Source: Marinobacterium_D sp050908845
GTDB lineage: Bacteria; Pseudomonadota; Gammaproteobacteria; Pseudomonadales; Balneatricaceae
Reading direction: 5' to 3'
Assembly (NCBI RefSeq): GCF_050908845.1
Contig: NZ_CP194171.1
Span: 2,046,001 to 2,110,000 of the forward strand
DNA: 64,000 nucleotides
Shown: piece after piece, positions 1-8,124 of the stretch
How the letters are laid out: each line of letters starts with the position of its first letter
Position numbering within the stretch: position 1 is the stretch's first letter
The notes under the pieces: generated by a model
Databases searched by the model: none
Seen by the model: only the letters and a program-made list of their open reading frames with translations
What the model was told of the DNA's origin: nothing
Position numbers and translations under genes: made by a program

Positions 1-1
1 G

Positions 2-1207
2 AGCGATATTTACCTCGACAATAACGCAACCACCATGGTCGACCCGATCGTGTTTGAGGAGATAAAACCTTACTTCTGTGAGCAGTTCGGTAACCCCTCT
101 TCACTGCACAACTTCGGTAACAAGGTGGGCTTCGCGCTGAAAAAGGCACGCAAGCAGGTACAGGATCTGCTCGGCGCCGAGCATGACTCCGAGATCATCT
201 TTACCTCCTGCGGTACCGAGTCGGACTCCACGGCGATTCTGTCTGCACTCAAGGCGCAGCCGGAGCGTAAGGAGATCATCACCACCGTGGTGGAACACCC
301 GGCGGTACTGACCCTGTGTGAGCATCTGGAAACCGAGGGCTACACCGTTCACTGGCTGGAGGTGGATTCAAAGGGCCGCCTCGACCTGGACAAGTACAAG
401 TCCCTGCTCAGCGACAAGGTGGCGATTGTCAGCGTCATGTGGGCCAACAACGAGAGCGGTACCCTGTTCCCGGTTGAAGAGATGGCACAGATGGCGGCTG
501 AAGCCGGCGTCATGTTCCATACCGATGCGGTGCAGGCGGTCGGCAAGGTGCCCATCAACCTGAAAGACAGTGCCATCAGCATGCTGTCCCTGTCGGGCCA
601 CAAGCTGCACGCACCCAAGGGCATAGGTGTACTCTATCTGCGTCGTGGCGTGCGCTATCGCCCGCTGCTGCGCGGTGGTCACCAGGAGCGCGGCCGTCGC
701 GCCGGTACCGAGAACGCGGCTGCGATCGTCGGCCTCGGTAAAGCCTGTGAACTGGCCGGCTTGCACATGGAGTTCGAGAACACCCAGGTGAAGGCGATGC
801 GCGACCGCCTGCAGGAAGGGCTGCTGGCCGCTATCCCGAACTGCTTCCCCACCGGCGATCCGGATAACCGTCTGCCGAATACCGCCAGCATCGCATTCGA
901 GTACATCGAGGGTGAAGCGATCCTGCTGCTGCTTAACAAGGTAGGTATCGCCGCATCGTCCGGCTCCGCCTGTACCTCAGGTTCCCTGGAGCCCTCCCAC
1001 GTGATGCGGGCCATGGGAATCCCGTACACCGCGGCCCACGGCACCGTACGGTTCTCCTTCTCTCGCTACAACACCATGGAAGAGGTGGAGAGGGTGATCA
1101 AAGAGGTACCGCCCATCGTCGCCAAGTTGCGCAAGCTGTCACCTTACTGGGGTGACAACGGCCCGGTGGAAAATCCGGACGAGGCATTCGCACCGGTTTA
1201 CGCTTAA
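2..1207 (+). CDS. nifS: Cysteine desulfurase NifS (5' end outside window)
   Basis: PLP enzyme that takes sulfur from L-cysteine for Fe-S cluster assembly, here of the nitrogenase-maturation type. The reading frame is open from base 2 (SDIYLDNNATT), so the ATG at 35 is not the true start. If one Met lies just upstream, the PLP lysine in SGHKLHAPKG is residue 202 and the active-site cysteine in SSGSACTSG is residue 325, the same numbers as in Azotobacter NifS. Total length would be about 402 residues, as expected. The closely NifS-like sequence (CGTESDSTAI, GGHQERGRRAGTEN) argues for NifS rather than IscS. Upstream nif genes probably lie outside the window. A strong terminator follows. Confidence 0.93.
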   Translation, partial: SDIYLDNNATTMVDPIVFEEIKPYFCEQFGNPSSLHNFGNKVGFALKKARKQVQDLLGAEHDSEIIFTSCGTESDSTAILSALKAQPERKEIITTVVEHPAVLTLCEHLETEGYTVHWLEVDSKGRLDLDKYKSLLSDKVAIVSVMWANNESGTLFPVEEMAQMAAEAGVMFHTDAVQAVGKVPINLKDSAISMLSLSGHKLHAPKGIGVLYLRRGVRYRPLLRGGHQERGRRAGTENAAAIVGLGKACELAGLHMEFENTQVKAMRDRLQEGLLAAIPNCFPTGDPDNRLPNTASIAFEYIEGEAILLLLNKVGIAASSGSACTSGSLEPSHVMRAMGIPYTAAHGTVRFSFSRYNTMEEVERVIKEVPPIVAKLRKLSPYWGDNGPVENPDEAFAPVYA

Positions 1208-1231
1208 CAGCCTCATCTTGGCTGACTGAAA

Positions 1232-1256
1232 CGGAGGCTCTCGGGCCTCCGTTTTT
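1232..1256 (+). terminator. Rho-independent terminator after nifS
   Basis: Perfect 7-bp stem (CGGAGGC, 1232-1238, with GCCTCCG, 1245-1251), 6-nt loop, then five T. It ends the nifS transcript 24 bases after the stop. Confidence 0.9.
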
Positions 1257-1658
1257 CGTTTCTGTATACCAGCTCCAATGTTCACCCTGTCCTGCGTCCT
1301 GCGTCTGTATTGTCGGTTTTAGTCCGAAATAACCCTGCACTATGATCAGGAATACCCGTAATACAGAATCGGATGAATATTCATACTGATGTGGTTCCGA
1401 GTGGATTGCTGTTGATGCATTACACTTTTCGTAACTGCTAATAAAGCAGCTACGAAAAGCTCTTCGTGTGAGCTACGGCCTGTTTACTGCGAAAAGATCT
1501 CTTTTCCAGGAGGTGTATCGACAGTCCGTTCGGTTTCCTTGCGACTGAAATCCATTCAGCTTACAAGCCAGCCAGCCCACACTGGTGGGCCCAAAATCTA
1601 ATTGTGCCCGCCGTACGCGTATTCCACGCAGAAGAATAAGAAAGTGGAGGCATGTGTT
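1257..1658. other. Intergenic region between nifS and the flavin oxidase
   Basis: About 400 bases without a convincing gene. The only strong structure is the long hairpin at 1425-1459. No clear sigma-70 or sigma-54 promoter was recognised. An upstream in-frame ATG at 1602 exists but is less likely than the one at 1659. Confidence 0.5.
1425..1459. repeat. Long inverted repeat/hairpin upstream of the flavin oxidase
   Basis: CTTTTCGTA (1425-1433) pairs with TACGAAAAG (1451-1459). Inside it, after one mismatch, CTGCT pairs with AGCAG around an AATAA loop, giving 14 of 15 paired positions. No T-run follows, so it is not a classical terminator; it may be an operator or leader structure. Confidence 0.6.
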
Positions 1659-3077
1659 ATGGCTGAACTCAAGGTTCGCTCTCTGAGCGGCGATTCAATT
1701 GCGCTTAACGAAGAACAACTGTCCCAACTGCAGGGGATGATCCACGGCCAGGTGCTGTGTCCCGGCGATTTGGAATATGACAGCGCCAGAGAGATCTGGA
1801 ATGCGATGATCGACAGAAAACCGGGGCTGATTGTCGTCTGTTCCGGCACGGCTGATGTGATGAACGCAGTCTCATTCGCGCGCCAGAATAACCTGCTGGT
1901 ATCGGTGCGCGGCGCAGGTCACAACATCGCCGGCAAATCGCTGTCAGACGGTGCCATGCTGATCGACCTCAGTGCCCTGAGATCGGTCCGGGTCGATCCC
2001 GAGGCGAAAACAGTAAAGGTTGGACCGGGGGCTACGCTCGGCGACCTGGATCATGAATGTCAGACCTTCGGTCTCGCCTGTCCGGTGGGCATTAACTCGA
2101 CCACCGGTGTTGCCGGGCTGACACTGGGCGGTGGTTTTGGTTGGCTTAGTCGCAGCTACGGGATGACGGTGGACAATCTGCTCTCGGCCGAAATGGTTAC
2201 CGCCGACGGTGCCCGTCTGGTCTGCAACGAGCAGCAGAACCCGGACCTGTTCTGGGCGGTTCGTGGCGGTGGCGGCAACTTCGGCATAGTGACCGAGTTT
2301 GAATTCAAGCTGCATTCCGTTGGACCTCAGGTCATGGCAGGGCCCACGGTGTTCCCATTTGCACAGGCAAAATCGGTGCTGACCGAATACCGGGCGTTGT
2401 GTGAAAAGAGCCCCGATCAATTGACCCTCTGGGCGGTGATTCGTGATGCGCCACCTCTGCCATTCCTGCCTGAAGAGGTACATGGAACCCGCGTGGTGAT
2501 TATTGTTGGCGTCTACAACGGTGATCTTGAGTCGGGTGAAAAGGCGTTGGCGCCGGTACATCAGCTGGGCCAGGAGGTTGGCACCGGTATCGGGGCTTAT
2601 CCCTTTGCAGGCTTTCAGCAGGCGTTTGATCCGCTATTAACGCCGGGCGCGCGCAACTACTGGAAGTCTCACAACTTTACCGGACTGCCCGATAACCTCA
2701 TCGATATGCTGGTGGACTTCGGCGGCCGGCTACCCAGCGCTCAGTCAGAAATCTTTGTGGCGCAGATGGGAGGGGTGATAAACCGGGTAGATCCGACTGC
2801 GACTGCCTATCCGCATCGGGATACCGAGTTCATTATGAACGTGCACACCCGTTGGGACAGCGCGGATCAGGATAAAACCTGTATCGACTGGGCGCGGGAT
2901 TTTTACGATACAACCAGGCCGCTGGCGACCGGCGGTGTCTATGTGAATTTCATCAGTGAGGGGGAGGAGCGTGTAGACGGTGCCTATGGTGAAAACTACG
3001 ACCGCCTGGCGGCGATCAAGGCGCAGATGGACCCAGACAACTTCTTCCGGGAAAACCAGAATATCAGGCCGCAGTAA
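1659..3077 (+). CDS. FAD-linked oxidase, berberine-bridge-enzyme type
   Basis: Flavin-dependent oxidoreductase of 472 residues; substrate unknown. Start chosen at 1659 because GGAGG (1646-1650) sits 8 bases before it; an in-frame ATG at 1602 lacks this. The N-terminal PCMH-type FAD-binding domain (about 45-220) has His88 in VRGAGHNIAG, the usual site of 8-alpha-histidyl FAD attachment, and GLTLGGGFGWLSR. Cys141 (ACPVG) is near where bicovalent members carry their second flavin link, but the spacing differs from the canonical motif, so bicovalent binding is unproven. A BBE domain closes the protein (YGENYDRLAAIKAQMDPDNF). No signal peptide, so probably cytoplasmic. Transcribed alone. Confidence 0.85.
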   Translation: MAELKVRSLSGDSIALNEEQLSQLQGMIHGQVLCPGDLEYDSAREIWNAMIDRKPGLIVVCSGTADVMNAVSFARQNNLLVSVRGAGHNIAGKSLSDGAMLIDLSALRSVRVDPEAKTVKVGPGATLGDLDHECQTFGLACPVGINSTTGVAGLTLGGGFGWLSRSYGMTVDNLLSAEMVTADGARLVCNEQQNPDLFWAVRGGGGNFGIVTEFEFKLHSVGPQVMAGPTVFPFAQAKSVLTEYRALCEKSPDQLTLWAVIRDAPPLPFLPEEVHGTRVVIIVGVYNGDLESGEKALAPVHQLGQEVGTGIGAYPFAGFQQAFDPLLTPGARNYWKSHNFTGLPDNLIDMLVDFGGRLPSAQSEIFVAQMGGVINRVDPTATAYPHRDTEFIMNVHTRWDSADQDKTCIDWARDFYDTTRPLATGGVYVNFISEGEERVDGAYGENYDRLAAIKAQMDPDNFFRENQNIRPQ

Positions 3078-3144
3078 ACCGGCTGGTCAGAGGGTATGAA
3101 GGATCGGTTCGATCACTTCATACCCACTTGGCCGCTGTTGCGTT

Positions 3145-3699
3145 TTAGCGAAGCTGCACCATATTCGATGACGCACTGAGCGCCTGCACCGGATGACCGG
3201 GCACCTTGGCGTTCACGGTTTGAATGCTCGGGAACTGGTCGAACAGCTTGATACGGGCGGAATCAAGGGCGCCCGGGTTGGCACAGTGGAAGTGATAGGT
3301 GAAGTTCAGATCCATGTGCTCGCCTTTGTCGCTGTAGTCCTTGCCCGGGCTCATCTCCTGCAGCGCGCCACGGCCCGCAATGACAGGATGCTGGGAAGGG
3401 TAGTAGCGCGTCATGTTACAGCCTGCGGCAGCGGGCAGGTCGATCCAGAAAGCTGGATTACGCATGTTGTCTTCGACCTGGCTCAGTTTGGTCTGCTCCT
3501 CCATGTTGATGGGGAGGCGGCCGACGCCGAGCATATCAACGCCCGGGCTTCTGACATAGATCACCAACTCCTGGTTACGCTGCACCAGCTGTACGGTCGA
3601 GGTGCCGTGAGTATGGGTGTTCGGTGGGTTCTGTGCATATACAGAGGTTGCCAGAAGGGCGGCGGCCAGCGAGATGCTGCCCGTTGTCGATATGCGCAT
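3145..3699 (-). CDS. Periplasmic DUF2796 (ZrgA-like) zinc-system protein, copy 1
   Basis: Secreted 184-residue protein of family DUF2796, whose Vibrio member ZrgA belongs to a zinc-responsive ABC system. Start at 3699 is supported by AAGGAG five bases upstream and by a signal peptide (MRISTTGSISLAAALLATSVYA). THTHGTSTVQL near the mature N terminus and NPAFWIDLPAAAGC are family motifs shared with the second copy at 6472-7050. Unlike that copy it lacks a long His-rich loop. It is last in the minus-strand cluster, but a 203-base gap separates it from the preceding gene, so it may have its own promoter. A role in zinc binding is inferred from family and neighbours. Confidence 0.75.
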   Translation of the reverse strand: MRISTTGSISLAAALLATSVYAQNPPNTHTHGTSTVQLVQRNQELVIYVRSPGVDMLGVGRLPINMEEQTKLSQVEDNMRNPAFWIDLPAAAGCNMTRYYPSQHPVIAGRGALQEMSPGKDYSDKGEHMDLNFTYHFHCANPGALDSARIKLFDQFPSIQTVNAKVPGHPVQALSASSNMVQLR

Positions 3700-3710
3700 A
3701 TTGACTCCTT

Positions 3711-3742
3711 GTCTACAGTGGTCATTTGGAGACGCTGTAGAC
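3711..3742. repeat. Inverted repeat upstream of DUF2796 copy 1
   Basis: GTCTACAG (3711-3718) and CTGTAGAC (3735-3742) form a perfect 8-bp inverted repeat around 16 bases, just upstream of the ribosome binding site of the gene starting at 3699. Adjacent ATTGTAAC (3744-3751) matches one half of the Zur-like box at 7098-7112. It could be an operator or a leader hairpin. Confidence 0.45.
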
Positions 3743-3902
3743 AATTGTAACCGCTCTGGCGAAAAGGAGTTATACCCCAGTGGCATTAGATGCTCAGGGA
3801 AGCGGTGGAAACGACCGCGAACATTGATTCTGCGCAGCCTGACGGCGTTGAGAGCGAGCCAGCCTATATGCCCGGGAAGTGATAAATCTGCGCCCTGTTT
3901 GC

Positions 3903-4466
3903 CTAGCCTTCCTGGTCCTCCATTTCGTAGGGCTCGATCTGGTAAGCCTCAAGTCTGTAGCCGGCGGTCCCCATCTCATGCTGGTAGGTGTGCAACGTCA
4001 GCTTTCCGGTGATCCAGACCGCGTCATAGAGGCTGTCGAGCTTGGTGCCCGGCTCATAATGGGTATCGATGATCTGGTTCGAGGGTGGTGGCGGAGTGTG
4101 GATGCAGGCGCCGAAATAGGGTACCAGGAAAAACCGGTCGATCAGCTGATCTTCGCCCGAGAGCGGGACCACAAAACCGGGAATTCGTACCATTTTTCCA
4201 TCCAGCTCCTCGACAACCGGCGCCGAGGCGAGCACCTGCTGCATATGATCGAGCAGCTGGCCGGCCTCGGCGTCATAGTCGTCCAGCGCGTTGACTATAT
4301 CCTCGCTGGCGCCGTAAAGGTCTTCGAAGCTCAGGTTGTAATCCGGCGGCATCAGGCTGTCCCAGGTGATCTCTTCCACTTTCTCGCCGTTAAGCATGTC
4401 AGCGTGGAGTGGTCCGACCAGCAGCAGGGGTAGCAACAACAGGGCGAGCCGGGGCAGATTTTTCAT
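3903..4466 (-). CDS. Periplasmic DUF3299 protein of the zinc cluster
   Basis: 187-residue exported protein of family DUF3299. Start at 4466 is chosen because it gives a clean signal peptide (MKNLPRLALLLLPLLLVGPLHA); an in-frame ATG at 4493 adds nine residues, and neither start has a strong ribosome binding site. The family motif GACIHTPPPPSNQ (about 120) contains a Cys and a His that could bind metal. It follows the ABC permease by fewer than 45 bases and is surely cotranscribed with it. Function is unknown; a role in metal handling is inferred from the operon. Confidence 0.75.
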   Translation of the reverse strand: MKNLPRLALLLLPLLLVGPLHADMLNGEKVEEITWDSLMPPDYNLSFEDLYGASEDIVNALDDYDAEAGQLLDHMQQVLASAPVVEELDGKMVRIPGFVVPLSGEDQLIDRFFLVPYFGACIHTPPPPSNQIIDTHYEPGTKLDSLYDAVWITGKLTLHTYQHEMGTAGYRLEAYQIEPYEMEDQEG

Positions 4467-4508
4467 CGGGTGTTTCCGTTTTTGTCGGGCCATTTTTCAG
4501 TTGGCATG

Positions 4509-5762
4509 TCAGGTGTTGGGCGTCAGGCCGTCGGCAAGGGTATAGCGCCAGGCACGCCAGGCAGGTAGCAAGCCGGCGAGCAGACCGGCGGCAAAGATCG
4601 CCAGAATAATCCAGCCCAGGGACGGCGGCCAGGCTAATGTCAGGTAGACCCCCAGAAACTGCTGAAGTTTATCGCCGCCGATGATAAGGACGCTCCAGAG
4701 GCTGCCAAGGCCCAGCGCGATACCGCTGGCGGTCAGCAAGCAAGCCTCAAGCATGACCAGGAACAGCAGGTGGTGGGGGGAGGCGCCGATCGCCCGCAGC
4801 AGAGCCAGCTCGCGCCGCCGCTGCTCCATGCCGGTGAGTAGCACACCGAGCATACCGGTCAGTCCAACCAGTACCACAGAGGCAGAGATCGCCAGCATCG
4901 CCTGCTCGGCGCGAGCAACCACTTTCCACAGTTCCTGCAGTGCGACACCGGGCAGGATCGCCAGCAGCGGCTCGCCCCTGAAGTTGTTGATCGCGCGCTG
5001 CAACTGGAAAACCGAGGTTTTAGATTTCAGCCCGACCATCACGGCGGTGATCTCTTTCGGCGTCAGGTCCATCTCGGCCAGCTGCTTGTCACTGACAGAC
5101 AGGCCGGGTATCGGCACGCCGGCGCGCCAGCCGGCATGAATGGCAGAGATCGATTCAAGGCTGACAAACAGGGAGCGGTCTACGGGTGTGCCGGTGGGGG
5201 CCAGCACACCCACCACCCGGAATGGCTGATCCTTGTGCTGCGCAAAGCTTACATTGCCAAGCCCATGTGACAGGATGATCCGGTCACCTGCTTTGTAATC
5301 CAGACTCTTGGCAACGTCGGCGCCCAGGGTCACCTGGTGCAGGCCGTTGAAGCCGCGCCCGGATGCAAAGCTGAGAGGACGCTTGTCGCCGTAGCGATAA
5401 CGTTCGAAAAATGCCTGGCTGGTGCCTACGACGCGAAAGCCGCGGTGTGAATCCCCCAGCGAAATCGGCACGGCCCAATCCACCGAGCTGTCTCCGGCGA
5501 GGGTCTGGTAGCTGGACCAGCGGATATTGTTGGTGGCTGATCCCAGGTGAAACACCGAGTAGAGCAGCAGCTCAACCTGACCCGAACGGGCGCCGACGAT
5601 CAGGTCGGTCCCCGAGACGGTATTGAAGAAACCGTCGCGCATATCCTGGCGGACCTTCTCGACACCAGCCAGCAGGGTGACGCTGATGGCGATGGTCAAC
5701 ACGCAGAGCAGCGCCGCGCCTTTGCGGTTCAGCAGACTGCGCCAGGCCAGTCCGATCAGCAT
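4509..5762 (-). CDS. ABC transporter permease, MacB/LolC (FtsX) type
   Basis: 417-residue inner-membrane permease of the FtsX superfamily. It has the expected topology: one N-terminal transmembrane segment (ALLCVLTIAISVTLLAG), a large periplasmic domain (about 45-275), and three C-terminal segments, with the coupling sequence MEQRRRELALLRAIGAS between the second and third. Its first codons overlap the end of the ATPase gene, showing translational coupling. With the ATPase and the two DUF2796 proteins it resembles the Vibrio zrg zinc system. FtsX-type permeases usually do mechanical work in the periplasm rather than carry ions, so direct zinc import by this protein is an inference. Confidence 0.8.
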   Translation of the reverse strand: MLIGLAWRSLLNRKGAALLCVLTIAISVTLLAGVEKVRQDMRDGFFNTVSGTDLIVGARSGQVELLLYSVFHLGSATNNIRWSSYQTLAGDSSVDWAVPISLGDSHRGFRVVGTSQAFFERYRYGDKRPLSFASGRGFNGLHQVTLGADVAKSLDYKAGDRIILSHGLGNVSFAQHKDQPFRVVGVLAPTGTPVDRSLFVSLESISAIHAGWRAGVPIPGLSVSDKQLAEMDLTPKEITAVMVGLKSKTSVFQLQRAINNFRGEPLLAILPGVALQELWKVVARAEQAMLAISASVVLVGLTGMLGVLLTGMEQRRRELALLRAIGASPHHLLFLVMLEACLLTASGIALGLGSLWSVLIIGGDKLQQFLGVYLTLAWPPSLGWIILAIFAAGLLAGLLPAWRAWRYTLADGLTPNT

Positions 5763-6475
5763 GGCAGGCCCTCCCGGGCTGAACCGTTGATCGTCTCCAG
5801 GCTCAACGCCCGGTCAAAATGATCGGCCAGTGACCGGTCGTGGCTGACAAACAGCAGGGATGCGCCGCTGCGCTCACACTCCGACAGCAGCAGCTCGATA
5901 AAGCGGTCACGATGATCACTATCCAGAGAGGAGGTCGGCTCGTCGGCAATAATCAGCGGTGGATTGCCAATCAGTGCCCGTGCCGCTGCAACGCGTTGCT
6001 GCTGGCCGATCGACAGGGTCGCGGTAGACCGCTTTTCCCCCGACAGGCTCTTCAGGCCAAGCTCTTCCATTAGCCTGAGTGCCTGGGCTTCCACCGATCC
6101 ATCCTGTTGGCAGGCCTGCTCGCGGCGCTGAGCTGAAAAGCGGCATCCGAGCACCACGTTTTCCAGCGGGGACAGCCAGGGCAGCAGGTTGAACTGCTGA
6201 AAAACCAAGCCGATCCGCTCCGCCCGTAACCGGTCTCTGCCCCGTGTTGACAGGTGTTCGAGCTGTTCACCGCAGACGCTGATGGAGCCCCGGTAACCGG
6301 TCTGTACGCCGGCGATCAGGTTCAACAGCGTACTTTTGCCGCTGCCCGAGGCGCCTTGCAGAAACAGGCTTTCCCCGGGTGACAGGCTGAGCTCCGGGAT
6401 ACTGAGCAGTGGCCGTGGCGCCTTGGGCCAACCGAAACTCAGTGCTTCGATCGCGATTGTGGGTTTACTGCTCAT
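5756..6475 (-). CDS. ABC transporter ATP-binding protein, LolD/MacB type
   Basis: 239-residue cytoplasmic ATPase that powers the FtsX-type permease encoded next to it. Walker A GASGSGKST is at 41-49, the signature is LSIGQQQRV (a Q-rich variant typical of LolD/MacB ATPases) near 155, and Walker B with catalytic Glu is LIIADEPTSSLD. The H-loop is FVSHD. It overlaps the stop of the DUF2796 gene upstream (6472) and the start of the permease downstream, so the three are one transcription unit. Substrate assignment (zinc-related) rests on operon context and the Zur-like box. Confidence 0.85.
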   Translation of the reverse strand: MSSKPTIAIEALSFGWPKAPRPLLSIPELSLSPGESLFLQGASGSGKSTLLNLIAGVQTGYRGSISVCGEQLEHLSTRGRDRLRAERIGLVFQQFNLLPWLSPLENVVLGCRFSAQRREQACQQDGSVEAQALRLMEELGLKSLSGEKRSTATLSIGQQQRVAAARALIGNPPLIIADEPTSSLDSDHRDRFIELLLSECERSGASLLFVSHDRSLADHFDRALSLETINGSAREGLPC

Positions 6476-7050
6476 GGCATACGCAGCATCGGGTTGCCGG
6501 CGTTCAGTTCCTGCAGGGACTGGCTGGCGCCAATCACCTCGGCGTGCAGGCTGGTCAGGGCGGGGAAGTGCTCAAACAGTTTGACCCGCGCCTGCTCGAA
6601 CTGCTCGGGATAGGCACAGAGAAACCGGTATTCGTAGGCCAGGTCGCGATGTTCGCTGTGGGCCGAGGGGGCATCCGCATGGTCGTGATCTGCCAGGCCC
6701 TGTTGATGGTCGTGTGGTTCGCCGTGTCCCCATTGCTCCACATGCTGACCGAGAGTGACCCGGCTTAATGAACAGCGGGCGGCCGCGGGCAGCTCGATCC
6801 AGAACGCGGGTTCCCGCATCCTGTTGTCGAGTTTGCTGACCAGCGCGTGCTCTTCAGCCGATTGTGGCGCGTGCTCAAAGCCCAACAGGTTATACGCGGG
6901 GCTGTTCAGATTGATGACCAGCTCCTGTTCGTCGAGTACGACCTGCAGCCTGGCTTCGCCATGTACGTGCGGGGCCAGGGCATCCTGCGCGATTGCGCTC
7001 CCGGAGGCTAAAAGCAGCACGGGAGCTACGAGTTTGGCGGCTTTGATCAT
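6472..7050 (-). CDS. Periplasmic His-rich DUF2796 (ZrgA-like) protein, copy 2
   Basis: First gene of the minus-strand zinc cluster; 192 residues. Start at 7050 is set by AGGAGGT upstream and by the signal peptide MIKAAKLVAPVLLLASGSAIA. The mature N terminus carries HVHGEARLQVV. A loop near residues 103-138 holds at least eight histidines (WGHGEPHDHQ, DHDHADAPSAHSEH), the sort of flexible segment zinc-binding periplasmic proteins use. FWIELPAAARC and LFEHFPAL are shared family motifs. The Zur-like palindrome is about 50 bases upstream, so expression is probably induced by zinc shortage. Zinc binding is inferred. Confidence 0.82.
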   Translation of the reverse strand: MIKAAKLVAPVLLLASGSAIAQDALAPHVHGEARLQVVLDEQELVINLNSPAYNLLGFEHAPQSAEEHALVSKLDNRMREPAFWIELPAAARCSLSRVTLGQHVEQWGHGEPHDHQQGLADHDHADAPSAHSEHRDLAYEYRFLCAYPEQFEQARVKLFEHFPALTSLHAEVIGASQSLQELNAGNPMLRMP

Positions 7051-7097
7051 GGGACCTCCTATCCTGAGAGGGACAACAATAGTGTCAAACGGCGGTA

Positions 7098-7112
7098 TGT
7101 TATATTGTAACA
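7098..7112 (-). promoter_or_regulatory. Zur-like operator of the zinc cluster
   Basis: TGTTATATTGTAACA is a near-perfect palindrome, with TGTTATA and TGTAACA around one base and one mismatch from the gammaproteobacterial Zur consensus (TGTTATAnTATAACA). It lies 48 bases upstream of the cluster's first start codon. A possible minus-strand promoter (TTGATG, 16 bases, TATCAT) sits just upstream, so the box would overlap the start of transcription. Confidence 0.65.
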
Positions 7113-7365
7113 ATGATATCGCCAAGTCAGGTTTCATCAAGTGGTGCGATAGAGTAGCTTCAATGGTGATTACAAAGACCCTGGCGGGCATGGGAAGTTC
7201 GGAGCTGAATGGCTCAACGGTCGGGAGAACAGCCGTTAAACCCAGCATTTTTGATGCAATGTAAGGCGTTTGCCGGGGCCGTGACATTGTCCCGGCAGGA
7301 TCATTGGGCGCTGATTGCCAAGGTAGGCGTCCGGCGAATAAGAAAACACTGGAGAGGGAAAAGAG

Positions 7366-7968
7366 ATGGGTAAAACGGTGCAGGGCCCGGACGGTCGGCC
7401 AAGGTGCGGTTGGTGTGGCGAAGTGGCTGAATTCTTTCCCTATCATGACCGGGAGTGGGGCTTTCCCGTGGACGATGACCGTCGCCTGTTTGAAAAACTC
7501 TGTCTGGAGAGTTTTCAGTCCGGGCTGAGCTGGCGCACCATCCTTGCCAAGCGGGACAACTTTCGCCACGCCTTCCATCGGTTTGATTTCAACCGGGTGG
7601 CCGAGATGGGGGAGGCGGATGTGGAGTCGCTGCTGCAGGACAAGGGAATTATCCGTCACCGCGGCAAAATAGAGGCGGTCATCAATAATGCTCGCAGGGC
7701 GCAGGAGCTGGTTGAGCGTGAAGGCTCGATCGCCGCCTTCGTCTGGGGCTATGAACCGGCGTCCCCGGCCGAGCCCCAGAGCCAGACCACGTCAGCGGAG
7801 TCGGTCGCGCTGTCTAAAGAGTTGAAAAAGCGCGGCTGGAAGTTCGTGGGTCCCACCACCGTGTACGCCTTCATGCAGGCGATGGGGCTGATTAACGACC
7901 ATCTGCACGACTGTGTCAGCCGCAAGGAGGTTGATGCCGCCCGGGCTGATTTCAAGCGACCGGTGTGA
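7366..7968 (+). CDS. tag: DNA-3-methyladenine glycosylase I
   Basis: Base-excision repair enzyme that removes 3-methyladenine from DNA; 200 residues. The zinc-snap ligands are all visible: Cys14 and His27 (spacing 13, as between Cys4 and His17 of E. coli Tag) and the C-terminal DHLHDC, giving H-x3-C. FFPYHDREWGFPV, SFQSGLSWRTIL and KKRGWKFVGPTTVYAFMQAMG are family signatures. Start at 7366 follows GGAGAGGG. It is transcribed away from the zinc cluster; a weak hairpin follows. Confidence 0.95.
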   Translation: MGKTVQGPDGRPRCGWCGEVAEFFPYHDREWGFPVDDDRRLFEKLCLESFQSGLSWRTILAKRDNFRHAFHRFDFNRVAEMGEADVESLLQDKGIIRHRGKIEAVINNARRAQELVEREGSIAAFVWGYEPASPAEPQSQTTSAESVALSKELKKRGWKFVGPTTVYAFMQAMGLINDHLHDCVSRKEVDAARADFKRPV

Positions 7969-7971
7969 AGG

Positions 7972-7992
7972 GCCTCATCTGAGGCGAAACTT
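7972..7992 (+). terminator. Possible weak terminator after tag
   Basis: GCCTCA (7972-7977) pairs with TGAGGC (7980-7985), followed by a short T-rich stretch. The minimal loop and weak tail make it a doubtful terminator. Confidence 0.3.
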
Positions 7993-8124
7993 TTCGCCCG
8001 GGACGAACCTTTAAGGCCAATTCGGGTCAGGATAAGGCAGCGGGGCTGTAGTGAGTCCCGGGAGCGCGTGATACTCTTAGCGCGCTTTCAATCTTTGGAG
8101 TGAGAACGCTCAAAACGCCTGCTT

